A stretch of DNA of 64,000 nt from Neoarius graeffei (GCF_027579695.1 NC_083583.1:17696257-17760256), one strand, 5' to 3'. Positions 1 to 10,763 are shown, numbered from the stretch's first letter. Numbers and translations are program-made. Notes: generated by a model not told the origin, from the letters alone.

Positions 1-290
1 GTTTTAGCGGCGCCTGGCGGCGGCTTCGGGGTCTACTGCCAACTACTACGAATAAATCGTATTTATTACGATTTGTCGTTTTGATTACAAAAATACGAAT
101 TTACTACAATAAAATACGATTTTGCCAATTTTCATGGGTCATTTTCAAAGTCTATCACCGGTGGGATTCGTATTTGAACCCGTTGTCTTTCAAACTGTCT
201 CTGTGCGTATAGGCCAACGCTCTGACCAATCAGCGCAACAGTGACTGTGACGTAGTCAGAGCGACAGAAAGCAGTGGGGGAGGATAAACC
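1..290. other. Unassigned sequence with a tRNA-like fragment
   Basis: No gene is visible. On the minus strand at about 160-232 an A-box-like TGGTCAGAGCG and a B-box-like GGTTCAAAT occur 40-50 bp apart, suggesting a decayed tRNA-derived element. An AT-rich part at 45-130 repeats TACGA units. Confidence 0.3.
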
Positions 291-1199
291 ATAGACGCCG
301 CATTCTGCGTAGAATCATACGTCATCCTTGCCGCCATATTGGACGTGGCAAAGTGGAGATTCTTCTAGACAGTAGCCGAGAATAAAGATGCCTCATTCAT
401 GTACTGCGTTTAACTGTACCAACAGGTTTACCGTCCAAACAAGATCACATGGGATTACCTTTCACAGGTGAGACTGGAAAAATACTTTTCAATACTGTTC
501 CTTCAGTCTTCAGTCTCCCAGCTCATCTCCACCGGGTAGGTGTATAGTTATAAGCAGTGAGAATTAGATAATACAGTGCCACACTATGATGAACGTTTTT
601 GAACGTATGATGAATGTTTTTAACCTTTCTGAATGTGAAGGAATCAGTGATGTATTTTGTTTTGGTATGACGTTAGAACCTGGCCGAACTCAGTTTGGCG
701 GTCATTCAGCTCACTTTATTCAACGAGAGTAGGTCTGTGTGGTGACTCAATAAATAAAACAGTAAATTTTTATTTTCATTCACTATTTCCAGTTTTTCCA
801 CTATTTCCATCATTTATCATATTCAGTCTTGTAGGTTGGTTATTGTGGCCTCAGGTTTTGGTAGCTTGCTACGGTATGCTGACTGATTAGCTTACCTGAG
901 CTATCTATCGCGTATCTGTCGCTAGTTTGCAGTGTACAGGGTATTTTGCACACTATTTATAACCATCACATTAAAAGTTATGTGTTGTTTTGATGCCTGT
1001 TTGTTTCCCAAATATATACGTGTGTGTCTTAATGGGTGAATAAAAGGCATCGAGTTAAATATTATTGTAGAAAGGGGCTTTATGAAGTTCAGTCCATTTA
1101 CTTGCATTGGTTTACGGGGAAGATTTGCCACATCCAATATGGCGGACACTCTGACGTATCCCAGCAACGGGGCCACCAGCTCAATGCGGCGTCTATGTT
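291..1199 (+). mobile_element. DNA transposon carrying a THAP first exon, copy 1
   Basis: Imperfect terminal inverted repeats starting CATAGACGCCGCATT lie at both ends, each followed by an inner block CCGCCATATTGGA. Inside is a THAP-type exon (388-467). Copy 2 begins TTAAAGACGCCGCC, hinting at a TTAA target, but this copy no longer shows it. No transposase core is visible, so the element is non-autonomous. Confidence 0.6.
388..467 (+). CDS. THAP zinc-finger first exon in transposon
   Basis: The ATG opens [20 protein letters not shown] and continues to HGITFHR before a consensus donor GTGAGA. The spacing C-x4-C and the end ITFHR are typical of the N-terminal half of a THAP (C2CH) DNA-binding domain. 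The second half would be on a downstream exon, which I cannot find. The frame is open here but stopped in copy 2. Confidence 0.55.
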
Positions 1200-1821
1200 T
1201 ATATGTCTATGGGGTAAACAAACAGCATGTGGAGAGGGACACCATTGGAGCGTCGAGTGTTTTGGTGAAGATTCAGCGATCATGGAATGAGCGGAGAGCC
1301 TCTTCCTGCTCATGTTTCGACGAAAACTCCTAATTCTTCTAAAACTGATTCCAAAGCGGAGTCAAACGAGTGCTGTTCAATAGCGCTTTCTCCAGCGTCG
1401 CGCAGCCTTGTCGTCACTCCTGCAAAAGCCCGCCCAAAGAATCCAAACAAAAACCTTGCGTTTTGATTGGCGGGCACGATTTGATGCCCGGGGTGTGTTG
1501 TTGATTCTGTTCTGATTTGTAGTCATGTGAAGAAGCAAGTTGAAATTGACACTTTTTTTTTTTAGCTGTTTCACTTTGTGCCAAGCATGTTTTGAGACAT
1601 TTTTATGTTTGGTGTTGATTACAAGAGGTTCCTTTTATGTTTGATCTGTGCCAAATTGCTTTGATGATATATGTATTCTAGTTCCAGGTAAATTTGTTTC
1701 CATTGTTGAAAAGAACTTTGCAAATTAATGTAAGATGATAGTTTAGTTTGTAGAATAAATTGTCAAACTATTTTGTTTTGGTGTGATTTTTCAGGGTAGT
1801 TTTGCTAGAAAGCTTTGGCGG

Positions 1822-1859
<38 letters not shown>

Positions 1860-2040
1860 CGACCCCTCACCAAGACTCAGTACCCAACCTTGTATTACTA
1901 TTTACAATTTCGGAATGTTGGCAGCTATGGTATTATACATAGAGGATATTATACAGTTGCACAAAGATATGAAGTTTATATTCGAGTGGTGAAAGTATAT
2001 TTCACGAGTGAGACAAGCTTTATATAAAACATCTCACACA
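1200..2040. other. Unassigned stretch with a 37-G run
   Basis: No supported gene. It holds an uninterrupted run of G at 1823-1859, a T-run near 1551-1563, and AT-rich sequence. Open frames through the G-run are poly-Gly artefacts. Confidence 0.5.
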
Positions 2041-3560
2041 CACACACACACACACACACCAAAAAAGTTGAGACAGTATGGAAAATACAAATTAAAAAAA
2101 AAAAAAGATTTCTAAATTTAGTTTGACTTGCATTTCATTGCAGACAGTATGAACCCAAAATATTTCATATTTTGTCTGGTCGACTTAGTCATTTGTTAAT
2201 ACACATCTATTCCTGCATTTCAGGCCTGAAACACATTTCAAAAATAGTTGGGATGGGGCAATTTAAGGCTAGTAATGAGGTAAAACAATTAAATAAATGT
2301 GATTTTTTTTTTTAATCAGGTGATGTTAACAGGTGATCGTAATCATGATTTGATACAAACTCCGTATCCAGGAAAGGCCTAGCCTTTGATGACTAAGCTG
2401 GGCCAAGGATCTCCAGTTTGTCAACAAATGCGTGAGAAAATGATCAAAATGTTTAAAAACAATGTTCCTCAAAGAAAGATAGAAAGGGATTTGGATATTT
2501 CATCTTCTACAGTGCATATCATTATGGAACAATTCAAGGAATCTGGAGGAATTTCGGTGCATATAGGGCAAGGGCACAAGCCTAAGCTGGACACCTGTGA
2601 CCTCTTATCCCTCAGACGGCACTGCATCAAGAACCGTCATTCATCTATAGCTGATATAACCACATGGGCTCGGGATTACTTTGGCAAACCTTTAATGTGC
2701 AAAAAAGAAGCCTTATGTTAACAGTGTCCAGAAGTGCTGTCAACTTCTCTGGGCTCTGAGGCATCGGGAATGGACCATCACACAGTGAAACCATGTATTG
2801 TGGTCAGATGAATCAGTATTCCATGTCTTTATTGGAAGAAAGACACTGTGTGATCCAGACCAAAGACAAAAAAAAAAAAGGACCATCCAGACTGTTAGCA
2901 TGTCTGTCATGGTATGGGGTTGTGTCAGTGCTCTTGGCAAAGGTAACTTACACATCTGTGACAGCAGCATTAACACAGAAAATAAATAAATAAATAAATA
3001 AATAAATACAGATTTTGGAACAACATGTTGCCTTCAAGACGACATCTTTTCAAGGGAGATTTCAACAAGACAATGCAAAACCACATTCTGCACACATTCT
3101 AAAGGCATGGCTGTGGAAGAAGAGGGTGACTGTCCACTCTGTCTAAAATAGTGGGACAGAGTGTGGCAAATTTTGAAATGAAAAATATGACATGATGATG
3201 ACACGACCCTGTACTGTCACACATCTTAAGACCTGTTTGCAGGAAGAATGGAACAAAACACCTTCACTTGGTGTCTTTAGTCCCTAAACATCTTAAGTGT
3301 TGAGAAGGACTGACATTATAAAGCAGTAAATTCCTTTTTGTCCCAGCTTTTTTTCCCCCAGGGTGTTGCAAGAATCAAAAGTGAAAGTTTTGTTTTTTTA
3401 ATAATGAGCTCAACCATCAGATAAATAATGTGCTGTTGTATTGTTTTGAGTGCAATACAGGTCAAAGATTATTTACAAATCATTGTTTTCAGTTATAATT
3501 TCAATATACCATTCCAAATTTTTTTCTGATTTGGGGTTGTGTGTGTATATATAAAGTTAA
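2041..3560 (+). mobile_element. Decayed Tc1/mariner element
   Basis: The start, AAAAAAGTTGAGACAGTATG after a CA microsatellite, and an end with TGATTTGGGGTTGTG are degenerate versions of the termini of the Tc1 at 8515-10117. A transposase N-terminal part (from 2386) has the helix-turn-helix stretch QRKIERDLDISSSTVHIIME. Later parts are in other frames with A-rich and (AAAT)n insertions. Certainly inactive. Confidence 0.75.
2386..2721 (+). pseudogene. Tc1 transposase fragment, DNA-binding part
   Basis: 111 codons opening MTKLGQGSPVCQQMREKMIK. It shares SSSTVHIIM...FKESGGISV and LRRHCIKNRH with the transposase at 8821-9897. The frame is lost after about 2700, before the first catalytic Asp, so only the paired HTH region remains. 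Confidence 0.7.
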
Positions 3561-3585
3561 AGGTGCACTTTAGTGTCTAGTTCTC

Positions 3586-3705
3586 ACCCACTTGTCCAGG
3601 GTGTACCCCACCTCTCGCCTATAATCAGCTGGGATTGGATCCAGCTTGCCTGTGATCCTGTAGGACAGGATAAAGCGGCTAGAGATAACAGATGGATGGA
3701 TAACA
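3586..3705 (+). repeat. SINE family 1, 3' fragment
   Basis: Only the 3' part (TTGTCCAGGGTGTACCCC through GATAACAGATGGATGGAT) is present, at the junction of two tandem Tc1-tail copies. Confidence 0.75.
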
Positions 3706-4147
3706 CCATCACTTGGTGCCTTCAGTCCCTAAACATCTTAAGTGTTGAGAAGGACTGACATTATAAAGCGGTAAAATACTTCCTTTCCCAGCTTTTTTCT
3801 CCCCAGGGTGTTGCAAGAATCAAAACTGAAATTAGTGTTTTTTTTGTTTGTTTTTAAATAATGAACTCAACCATCAGATAAATAATGTGCTGTTGTATTG
3901 TTTTGAGTGCAATACAGGTCAAAGATTATTTACAAATCATTGTTTTCAGTTATAATTTCAATATACCATTCCAATTTTTTTTCTAATTTGGGGTTGTGTG
4001 TATATAAAGTTAAAGGTGCACTTTAGTGTCTGGTCAGTTTGATAAAAACACTGAGATCAGTGAGAAAGTTGACCTGGACAGCCTGCTCAGGACGCATATT
4101 TGGAAATTGTGCAAGCGTGAAATGCTAAAGAAATGCTGTGTGTTTAT

Positions 4148-4508
4148 CTCATCTCATTATCTCTAGCTGCTTTATCCTGTCCTACAGGGTCGCAGGCAAG
4201 CTGGAGCCTATCCCAGCTGACTACGGGCGAAAGGCGGGGTATACCCTGGACAAGTCGCCAGGTCATCACAGGGCTGACACATAGACACAGACAACCATTC
4301 ACACCCACGGTCAATTTAGAGTCACCAGTTAACCTAACCTGCATGTCTTTGGACTGTGGGGGAAACTGGAGCACCCGGAGGAAACCTACGCGGACACAGG
4401 GAGAACATGCAAACTCCACACAGAAAGGCCCTCGCCGGCCATGGGGCTCGAACCCGGACCTTCTTGCTGTGAGGCGGCAGCTCTAACCACTACACCACCG
4501 TGCCGCCC
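4148..4508 (-). repeat. SINE family 1, full copy
   Basis: On the minus strand it begins GGCGGCACGGTGGTGTAGTG with a pol III A box, then a B box (GGGTTCGAGCC), and ends with GATAATGAGATGAGA-type tail. The head resembles a tRNA, so this is a tRNA-derived SINE. It splits the second Tc1-tail copy. Confidence 0.85.
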
Positions 4509-5216
4509 GCTGTGTGTTTATAGCATAACTAATCAATTAAGCCTAAATTAGTCTCAGGTAGAGGGTGACTGTCCCCTCGGTCTAAAATAGTGGGACAAAG
4601 TGTGGCAAATTTTGAAATGAAAAACGACATGATGATGATGACACAACCCTGTACTGTCGCACACCTTAAGACCTGTTTGCAGGAAGAATGGAACAAAATA
4701 ACACCATCACTTGGCGTCTTCAGTCCCTAAACATCTTAAGTGTTGAGAAGGACTGACAACATTATAAAGCAGTAAATTCCTTCCTTTCCCAGCTTTTTCC
4801 CCCCCAGCATATTGCAAGAATCGAAACTGAAATTAGTGGGGTTTTTTAATAATGAGCTCAACCATCAGATAAATACTGTGCTGTTGTATTGCTTTGAGTG
4901 CAATACAGGTAAAAAATTATTTACAAATCATTGTTTTCAGTTATAATTTCAATATACCATCCCAACTTTTTTCTGATTTAGGGTTGTGCGTGTATGTATA
5001 TATACAAGTTAAAGGTGCACTTTAGTGTCTGGTCAGTTTGATAAAAAACACTGAGATCAGGAAAGGAAAGTTAACCTGGACAGCCTGCTCAGGAACAGGC
5101 TGAGACACGTATTTGGAAATTGTGCAAGCGTGAAATGTTAAAGAAATGCTGTGTGTTTATAGCATAACTAAGCCTAAATTCGCTTCAGGTAGTCAATTCA
5201 AATCAAACGCACTTAC

Positions 5217-5370
5217 GTTCTTCAACATGGACCAAATCCCTGCTGGATGAATAAAGGAGTCGACTCGTCCCTTTCGAATCCGACTGGGAGTCAGATTGGG
5301 AGTCATGTCGAGAGCTGGACTCTACCGAATCCCGCTTTCTGCTTTCCGATAACAGCGGTTCGGTTTCCAT
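5217..5370 (-). CDS. First coding exon of an unrecognised gene running off the left edge
   Basis: On the minus strand an acceptor (TTTTTCAG, with a NAGNAG choice) is followed by a short leader and an ATG at 5370. It opens 51 codons beginning METEPLLSESRKRDSVESSS, rich in Ser/Asp/Arg, and ends at a consensus GTAAGT donor (5211-5216), phase 1. Residues 2-7 (ETEPLL) fit the acidic dileucine consensus [DE]xxxL[LI], which in many membrane proteins directs sorting to endosomes or lysosomes. The exon is unique in the window. I do not recognise the family. A lysosomal channel or transporter is possible but unproven; remaining exons must lie left of position 1 or in the transposon-filled 1-5200 region, where I found none. 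Confidence 0.6.
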
Positions 5371-5511
5371 CCGGTTCTGCTGAAAAAGTTCGAAATAATA
5401 AAAACAATCACGTCATCTAACATTAACAGAAGATATCCCTGTGTGTATAGATATATAAACTGTGAAACACCGTGAATAAAATACCCGAGGTTACCTCAGG
5501 ACCGTCCTCAC

Positions 5512-5580
5512 CTCAGAAGTTTCCCTCTCTAACCCCCCGGTAACTGCTCTGCTTTCCGCTCATGACAGCACGAAGGCGGG
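5512..5580 (-). other. Probable 5' UTR exon of the same unrecognised gene
   Basis: The minus strand reads TTCTGAG|GTGAGG at 5506-5512, a good splice donor about 130 bp upstream of the first coding exon. There is no open frame into it. An alternative donor GAG|GTAACC lies near 5490. The 5' end is approximate. Confidence 0.45.
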
Positions 5581-5640
5581 TGTTTTTAAGATTCCCCGCC
5601 CATGTCTTCGTCTTTTGTGTCAGTGTTTTCTCTGCGTTTG
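5575..5640 (-). promoter_or_regulatory. Probable promoter of the unrecognised gene
   Basis: This stretch has GC-box-like GGCGGG/CCCCGCCC motifs directly upstream of the putative 5' UTR exon and stands out from AT-rich flanks. It is inferred from position and composition only. Confidence 0.35.
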
Positions 5641-6340
5641 TTTTAAACCTACTACTAGTGTTTTTTTAGCAGCCTGAGTGCTTTATTTTTTCGCGAACAC
5701 CTCAGGAAACCTGTCAGGTTCTCCTTTCAACACATCATCAACGTCTTGTGACTGAATGTCAGTTGCGCGAGCTTTTTATATTATACAACCAACATACTAG
5801 CGCGTGAGTTATTGAGAGTAATATCGCGATAACAAACGTGAACTGAAACTAAAAGAAATTTAGCCCAGACCTTGTGGTTTAAGCAGGATTAAAGTGCGTC
5901 ATTGTAAATATGATTATTTTAAAGTACCAGTTCGGCTTAAATAAACATGTCTTTCGAACAACATTTTTAAAAACGTTTATTTGTATTTTTTTCTTTAAAT
6001 ATCTCCTATAGATTACAGTAAACAAAATACATTTAAGGTAGCAGCAAATGCTGTGTGTGCTGTGCAGAAAATTTAAGGGACAAAAAAAAAATGCAGTAGA
6101 GCTAAAGAGAACTATAAAAATAATGAAATTGAATGTTTCTACATTTAAAGAAACGCTATAAAGAGCAGTAAACAGGAATAAATGAAGCAAAGTCAATATT
6201 TGGTGTGACAACCTTTTAATTTTGTGCTGGAAAACTAACCTTTAGAAATCTGTAACGTTTTTATACTGACTTGCTAATGTACAAGTGATCAAATAAAAAT
6301 CTATAACAAAAAAAAAAAATTGGGGTGCTTAAGACTTTTT
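5641..6340. other. AT-rich stretch without a gene
   Basis: No coding signal with support. The last part (6305-6340) looks like the terminus of yet another Tc1-type element (GGGGTGCTTAAGACTTTT). Confidence 0.4.
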
Positions 6341-6506
6341 GCAGTGGTGCTTGAAAGTTTGTGAACCCTTTAGAATTTTCGATATTTCTGCATAAATATG
6401 ACCTAAAACATCATCAGATTTTCACACAAGTCCTAAAAGTAGATAAAGAGAACCCAGTTAAACAAATGAGACAAATAAAAATAATTTGAATGATAAAATC
6501 ATTAGC

Positions 6507-6884
6507 GGGCGGCACGGTGGTGTAGTGGTTAGCGCTGTCGCCTCACAGCAAGAAGGTCCGGGTTCGAGCCCCGTGGCCGGCGAGGGCCTTTCTGTGCGGA
6601 GTTTGCATGTTCTCCCCGTGTCCGTGTGGGTTTCCTCCGGGTGCTCCGGTTTCCCCCACAGTCCAAAGACATGCAGGTTAGGTTAACTGGTGACTCTAAA
6701 TTGACCGTAGGTGTGAATGTGAGTGTGAATGGTTGTCTGTCTATGTGTCAGCCCTGTGATGACCTGGCGACTTGTCCAGGGTGTACCCCGCCTTTCGCCC
6801 GTAGTCAGCTGGAATAGGCTCCAGCTTGCCTGCGACCCTGTAGAACAGGATAAAGCAGGTACAGATAATGAAATGAGATGAGAG
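6507..6884 (+). repeat. SINE family 1, full copy
   Basis: Full head-to-tail copy with A and B boxes. It is preceded and followed by AAATCATTAG, the probable target duplication, and is directly followed by another copy. Confidence 0.88.
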
Positions 6885-6894
6885 AAATCATTAG

Positions 6895-7249
6895 CGGGGG
6901 GCGCGGTGGTGTAGTGGTTAGCGCTGTCGCCTCACAGCAAGAAGGTCCGGGTTCGAGCCCCGTGGCCGGCGAGGGCCTTTCTGTGCGGAGTTTGCATGTT
7001 GTCCGCATGGGTTTCCTCCGGGTGCTCTGGTTTCCCCCACAGTCCGAAGACATGCAGGTTAGGTTAACTGGTGACTTTAAATTGACCGTGAGTGTGAATG
7101 GTTGTCTGTGTCTATGTGTCAGCCCTGTGATGACCTGGCGACTTGTCCAGGGTGTACCCCGCCTTTCGCCCGTAGTCAGCTGGGATAGGCTCCAGCTTGC
7201 CTGCAACCCTGTCGAACAGGATAAAGCGGCTAGAGATAATGAGATGAGA
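6895..7249 (+). repeat. SINE family 1, full copy (tandem neighbour)
   Basis: Second copy in the same orientation, with a short deletion in the body. It is flanked by AAATCATTAG and AAATCATTGG, nearly the same target sequence as the previous copy. Confidence 0.88.
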
Positions 7250-7256
7250 AAATCAT

Positions 7257-7312
7257 TGGCCATGGCCTAATGGTTAGAGAAACAGCTTGGGGACCAAAAG
7301 GTTGCTGGTTTG
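7257..7312 (+). repeat. SINE family 2, 5' fragment
   Basis: GGCCATGGCCTAATGGTTAG through GGTTGCTGGTTTGATG: the tRNA-like head of the family seen complete at 15553-15752. It is cut off by the repeat that follows. Confidence 0.7.
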
Positions 7313-8406
7313 ATGTTAGCTATCATTTAATTCAACCCCAGTAGGCCTACCTTATTGTAATGCCAAGAATGAGGTCAAGTCTGCTCTGATGATATTTATT
7401 GATTCCCTGTTGTGATTTGAAGAACTTGTTTTCTCTGGTCTTTGCCCGTTTTCTGGACAGTAACATGGGAAATCAGTGTATGGGGAAGGAATAGTAGAAA
7501 GGAAAGCAATGGAGAGAGATGGATGTTATTCCTGGTGGATTGTGAAGGAAAGGGGGATAAACGTTATGAAGTGGTAGAAATTGTGGTGGCACCAATGTAA
7601 GAAGGAGTTGTATCTATAAATCTATTTGTTATACTAATCTGTAAATGTTACTGTAGTACCACCATTGCATGTAGGTTGACAAAACTGCACTTGTTCATTG
7701 TGTGACGTTCTCTTTTATGTGTCGTTGCTTGACACAGTGTAATTTTGTGTTATGAAGAGCACATGATGCCATGTCATTTTTGTGTTCCGATGAGTATCAC
7801 TAAATCGGAAAAAAGTAAAATGCACCCACTAAAGTCACTGTTGGTGGTTAACAAAATTCCACCTGTTCATTGTGTGAAGTTATTTTTTTATGTTTCACCG
7901 TTGCTTGACACAGTGTGATTTTGTGTTATGAAGTTTGCATGATGCCATGTCATGCCTGTTCATTGTGTGAAATTATGAATATTCTTATTTTTAAACATAC
8001 AGTTGAGTGTCACTATTGCTTGGCCCAGTGGCATGTTGTGTTACATCTAAAACAAAATTAAAAAAAGAAACACAAAATAAAAAGTAAAATGCACCCATAA
8101 AGTCATTGTTGGTGATAAAGTGTCACATTCTTCTCATTATCTTAGGCATAGCAGTGGGTTTAAAAACAGGCTGATGAATAATATGGACTAGTTGAATGAG
8201 GACTTATTGTTGAGTCTCTAAAATAGTCATTGAATTAAGTGACTTTTGTAGGTAAAATTAGGTGTTTAACAACCTGTTAAAAATACACCAGAATGCAGGA
8301 AATCGCATCTAATTAATTAAAAATTTTCTGGGGCAGGACCCCCCAGACCCCCCACAGTGTCCCCCCCACACACACACACACATTAAAAATGCTTCTGACA
8401 CCCCTG
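7313..8406 (-). repeat. Interspersed repeat A, copy 1
   Basis: On the minus strand it begins CAGGGGTGTCAGAAGCATTT. It aligns along most of its length with the inverted copy at 58723-60330. Its far end is truncated against the SINE fragment. The CAGGGG terminus suggests a hAT-type DNA transposon, but no transposase is seen. Confidence 0.65.
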
Positions 8407-8514
8407 CTTCACAAGGGGGTCACACCAGATCCTGAAAGCAAAGGTTCACATACTTTTCCCACTCACAAATGTGTAATATTGGATAATTTTCCTCAATAAA
8501 TAAATGACCAAGTA

Positions 8515-10117
8515 CAACCCCGATTCCAAAAAAGTTGGGACAAAGTACAAATTGTAAATAAAAACATTGCAATAATTTACAAATCTCAAAAACTGATATT
8601 GTATTCACAATAGAACATAGACAACATATCAAATGTCGAAAGTGAGACATTTTGAAATTTCATGCCAAATATTGGCTCATTTGAAATTTCATGACAGCAA
8701 CACATCTCAAAAAAGTTGGGACAGGGGCAATAAGAGGCTGGAAAAGTTAAAGGTACAAAAAAGGAACAGCTGGAGGACCAAATTGCAACTCATTAGGTCA
8801 ATTGGCAATAGGTCATTAACATGACTGGGTATAAAAAGAGCATCTTGGAGTGGCAGCGGCTCTCAGAAGTAAAGATGGGAAGAGGATCACCAATCCCCCT
8901 AATTCTGTGCCGACAAATAGTGGAGCAATATCAGAAAGGAGTTCGACAGTTTAAAATTGCAAAGAGTTTGAACATATCATCATCTACAGTGCATAATATC
9001 ATCAAAAGATTCAGAGAACCTGGAAGAATCTCTGTGCGTAAGGGTCAAGGCCGGAAAACCATACTGGGTGCCCGTGATCTTCGGGCCCTTAGACGGCACT
9101 GCATCACATAGAGGCATGCTTCTGTCTTGGAAATCACAAAATGGGCTCAGGAATATTTCCAGAGAACATTATCTGTGAACACAATTCACCATGCCGTCTG
9201 CCGTTGCCAGCTAAAACTCTATAGTTCAAAGATGAAGCCATATCTAAACATGATCCAGAAGCGCAGACGTCTTCTCTGGGCAAAGGCTCATTTAAAATGG
9301 ACTGTGGCAAAGTGGAAAACTGTTCTGTGGTCAGACGACTCAAAATTTGAAGTTCTTTATGGAAATCAGGGACGCCGTGTCATTCGGACTAAAGAGGAGA
9401 AGGACGACCCAAGTTGTTATCAGCGCTCAGTTCAGAAGCCTGCATCTCTGATGGTATGGGGTTGCATTAGTGCGTGTGGCATGGGCAGCTTACACATCTG
9501 GAAAGACACCATCAATGCTGAAAGGTATATCTAGGTTCTAGAGCAACATATGCTCCCATCCAGACGACGTCTCTTTCAGGGAAGACCTTGCATTTTCCAA
9601 CATGACAATGCCAAACCACATACTGCATCAATTACAGCATCATGGCTGCGTAGAAGAAGGGTCTGGGTACTGAACTGGCCAGCCTGCAGTCCAGATCTTT
9701 CACCCATAGAAAACATTTGGCGCATCATAAAACGGAAGATACGACAAAAAAGACCTAAGACAGTTGAGCAACTAGAATCCTACATTAGACAAGAATGGGT
9801 TAACATTCCTATCCCTAAACTTGAGCAACTTGTCTCCTCAGTCCCCAGATGTTTACAGACTGTTGTAAAGAGAAAAGGGGATGTCTCACAGTGGTAAACA
9901 TGGCTTTGTCCCAACTTTTTTGAGATGTGTTGTTGTCATGAAATTTAAAATCACCTAATTTTTCTCTTTAAATGATACATTTTCTCAGTTTAAACATTTG
10001 ATATGTCATCTATGTTCTATTCTGAATAAAATATGGAATTTTGAAACTTCCACATCATTGCATTCTGTTTTTATTTACAATTTGTACTTTGTCCCAACTT
10101 TTTTGGAATCAGGGTTG
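8515..10117 (+). mobile_element. Tc1/mariner element, nearly full length
   Basis: 1603 bp flanked by TA on both sides (8513-8514 and 10118-10119). Inverted termini (CAACCCCGATTCCAAAAAAG and complement, about 50 bp) match closely. It is inserted in the right arm of the older Tc1 shell. One transposase frame spans 8821-9897. Confidence 0.92.
8821..9897 (+). pseudogene. Tc1 transposase with two in-frame TAG stops
   Basis: A single frame of about 358 codons is interrupted only by TAG at 9109-9111 and TAG at 9532-9534. Visible parts: HTH (FKIAKSLNISSSTVHNIIKR), first catalytic Asp region ([14 protein letters not shown]), second Asp (FQHDNAKPHTA) and the Glu region (CSPDLSPIENIW). The DDE set is therefore present in the frame, but no full protein can be made without readthrough. 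Recent inactivation is inferred from the absence of frameshifts. Confidence 0.88.
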
Positions 10118-10503
10118 TATAATATTTTTGTCTCATTTGTTTAACTGGGTTCTCTTTATCTACTTTTAAGACTTGTGTGAAAATCTGATGATGTTTTAGG
10201 TCATATTTATGCATAAATATAGAAAATTCTAAAGGGTTCACAAACTTTCAAGCACCACTGTACTAATATAAACTGTACTGTTAGAGTAAATTAATCAACC
10301 AATTGGATTTGAGACTTGAGAATTCAAAGCAAAATGTTAACTGTAGATGTGAAGCATAGCAGTCCAACACTGTTAAGCTGCTTTTTCACAGGCAGCGGGA
10401 ATAAGTTATGCCCACTCTCAAACACAAGTGTGCATGTGCAAATCAGTGATCAGAAGCAAAAATTTTTAAGCTTGTTTTTACCTTGCTTTATTGTCCTCTC
10501 GCT

Positions 10504-10669
10504 ACTTGTTTCTGTTTAAACGTTCAGTGATGTGACGGTAAATCGGCTCATTGTGACCCAGTTTCTCCATATTCAACTGCATATCTGCATCTCCCCACAA
10601 CTGGATGAGGGTAAGAACTTCTTTAGTCCAGTTATCACTGTGATTGGCTTGAGAATCACTAGACTCCAT
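10504..10669 (-). pseudogene. Myb/SANT-like domain exon fragment
   Basis: ATG at 10669 opens MESSDSQANHSDNWTKEVLT and continues LIQLWGDADMQL, NEPIYRHITERL before a stop. The Trp/Leu spacing fits the Myb/SANT-like DNA-binding domain found in Harbinger-associated and ZSCAN29-like proteins. It may be the first exon of such a transposon gene. A donor is not clear. It could alternatively be an exon of a host gene. Confidence 0.4.
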
Positions 10670-10763
10670 CGTTTAAAAGGCAAAGAAGTTTACCTACTGA
10701 ATCAGTAACATCACAGGAACTTCAAAGTAGACTCATGGATGTGTGTGTGTGTGCGCGTATGTA

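Larger units (their letters stand above)
3123..5190 (+). repeat. Three tandem partial copies of the Tc1 3' end plus flank
   Basis: The segment with AACATCTTAAGTGTTGAGAA, the Tc1 terminus, and the flank AAAGTTAAAGGTGCACTTTA occurs at about 3123-3585, 3702-4147 and 4560-5190. Shared non-transposon flank shows that duplication followed insertion. SINE pieces sit at the junctions (3586-3705 and 4148-4508). Confidence 0.7.
6342..10260. mobile_element. Tc1-type element shell filled by nested insertions
   Basis: Matching inverted ends (CAGTGGTGCTTGAAAGTTTG at 6342 and its complement at 10260, followed by TA) bracket the interval. The same termini are found at 42868-45603. Only about 150 bp at the left and 250 bp at the right are the shell; the rest is SINEs, an old repeat and a second Tc1. 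Confidence 0.75.

Noticed and set aside
1783-2027. Glycine-rich small proteins
   Set aside because: They are translations of the poly-G run.
5217-5370. Assignment of the unknown exon to tpcn2 or another lysosomal channel
   Set aside because: Only the EPLL start is suggestive; the rest of the 51 residues do not match any protein I can recall.
6513-6575. tRNA gene at the SINE heads
   Set aside because: A and B boxes are present but the sequence does not fold as a full cloverleaf with matching acceptor stem; these are SINE promoters.
6805-7263. 152-codon frame with repeats of [20 protein letters not shown] peptide
   Set aside because: The same peptide appears at every antisense SINE family-1 copy, so it is a by-product of the SINE sequence.
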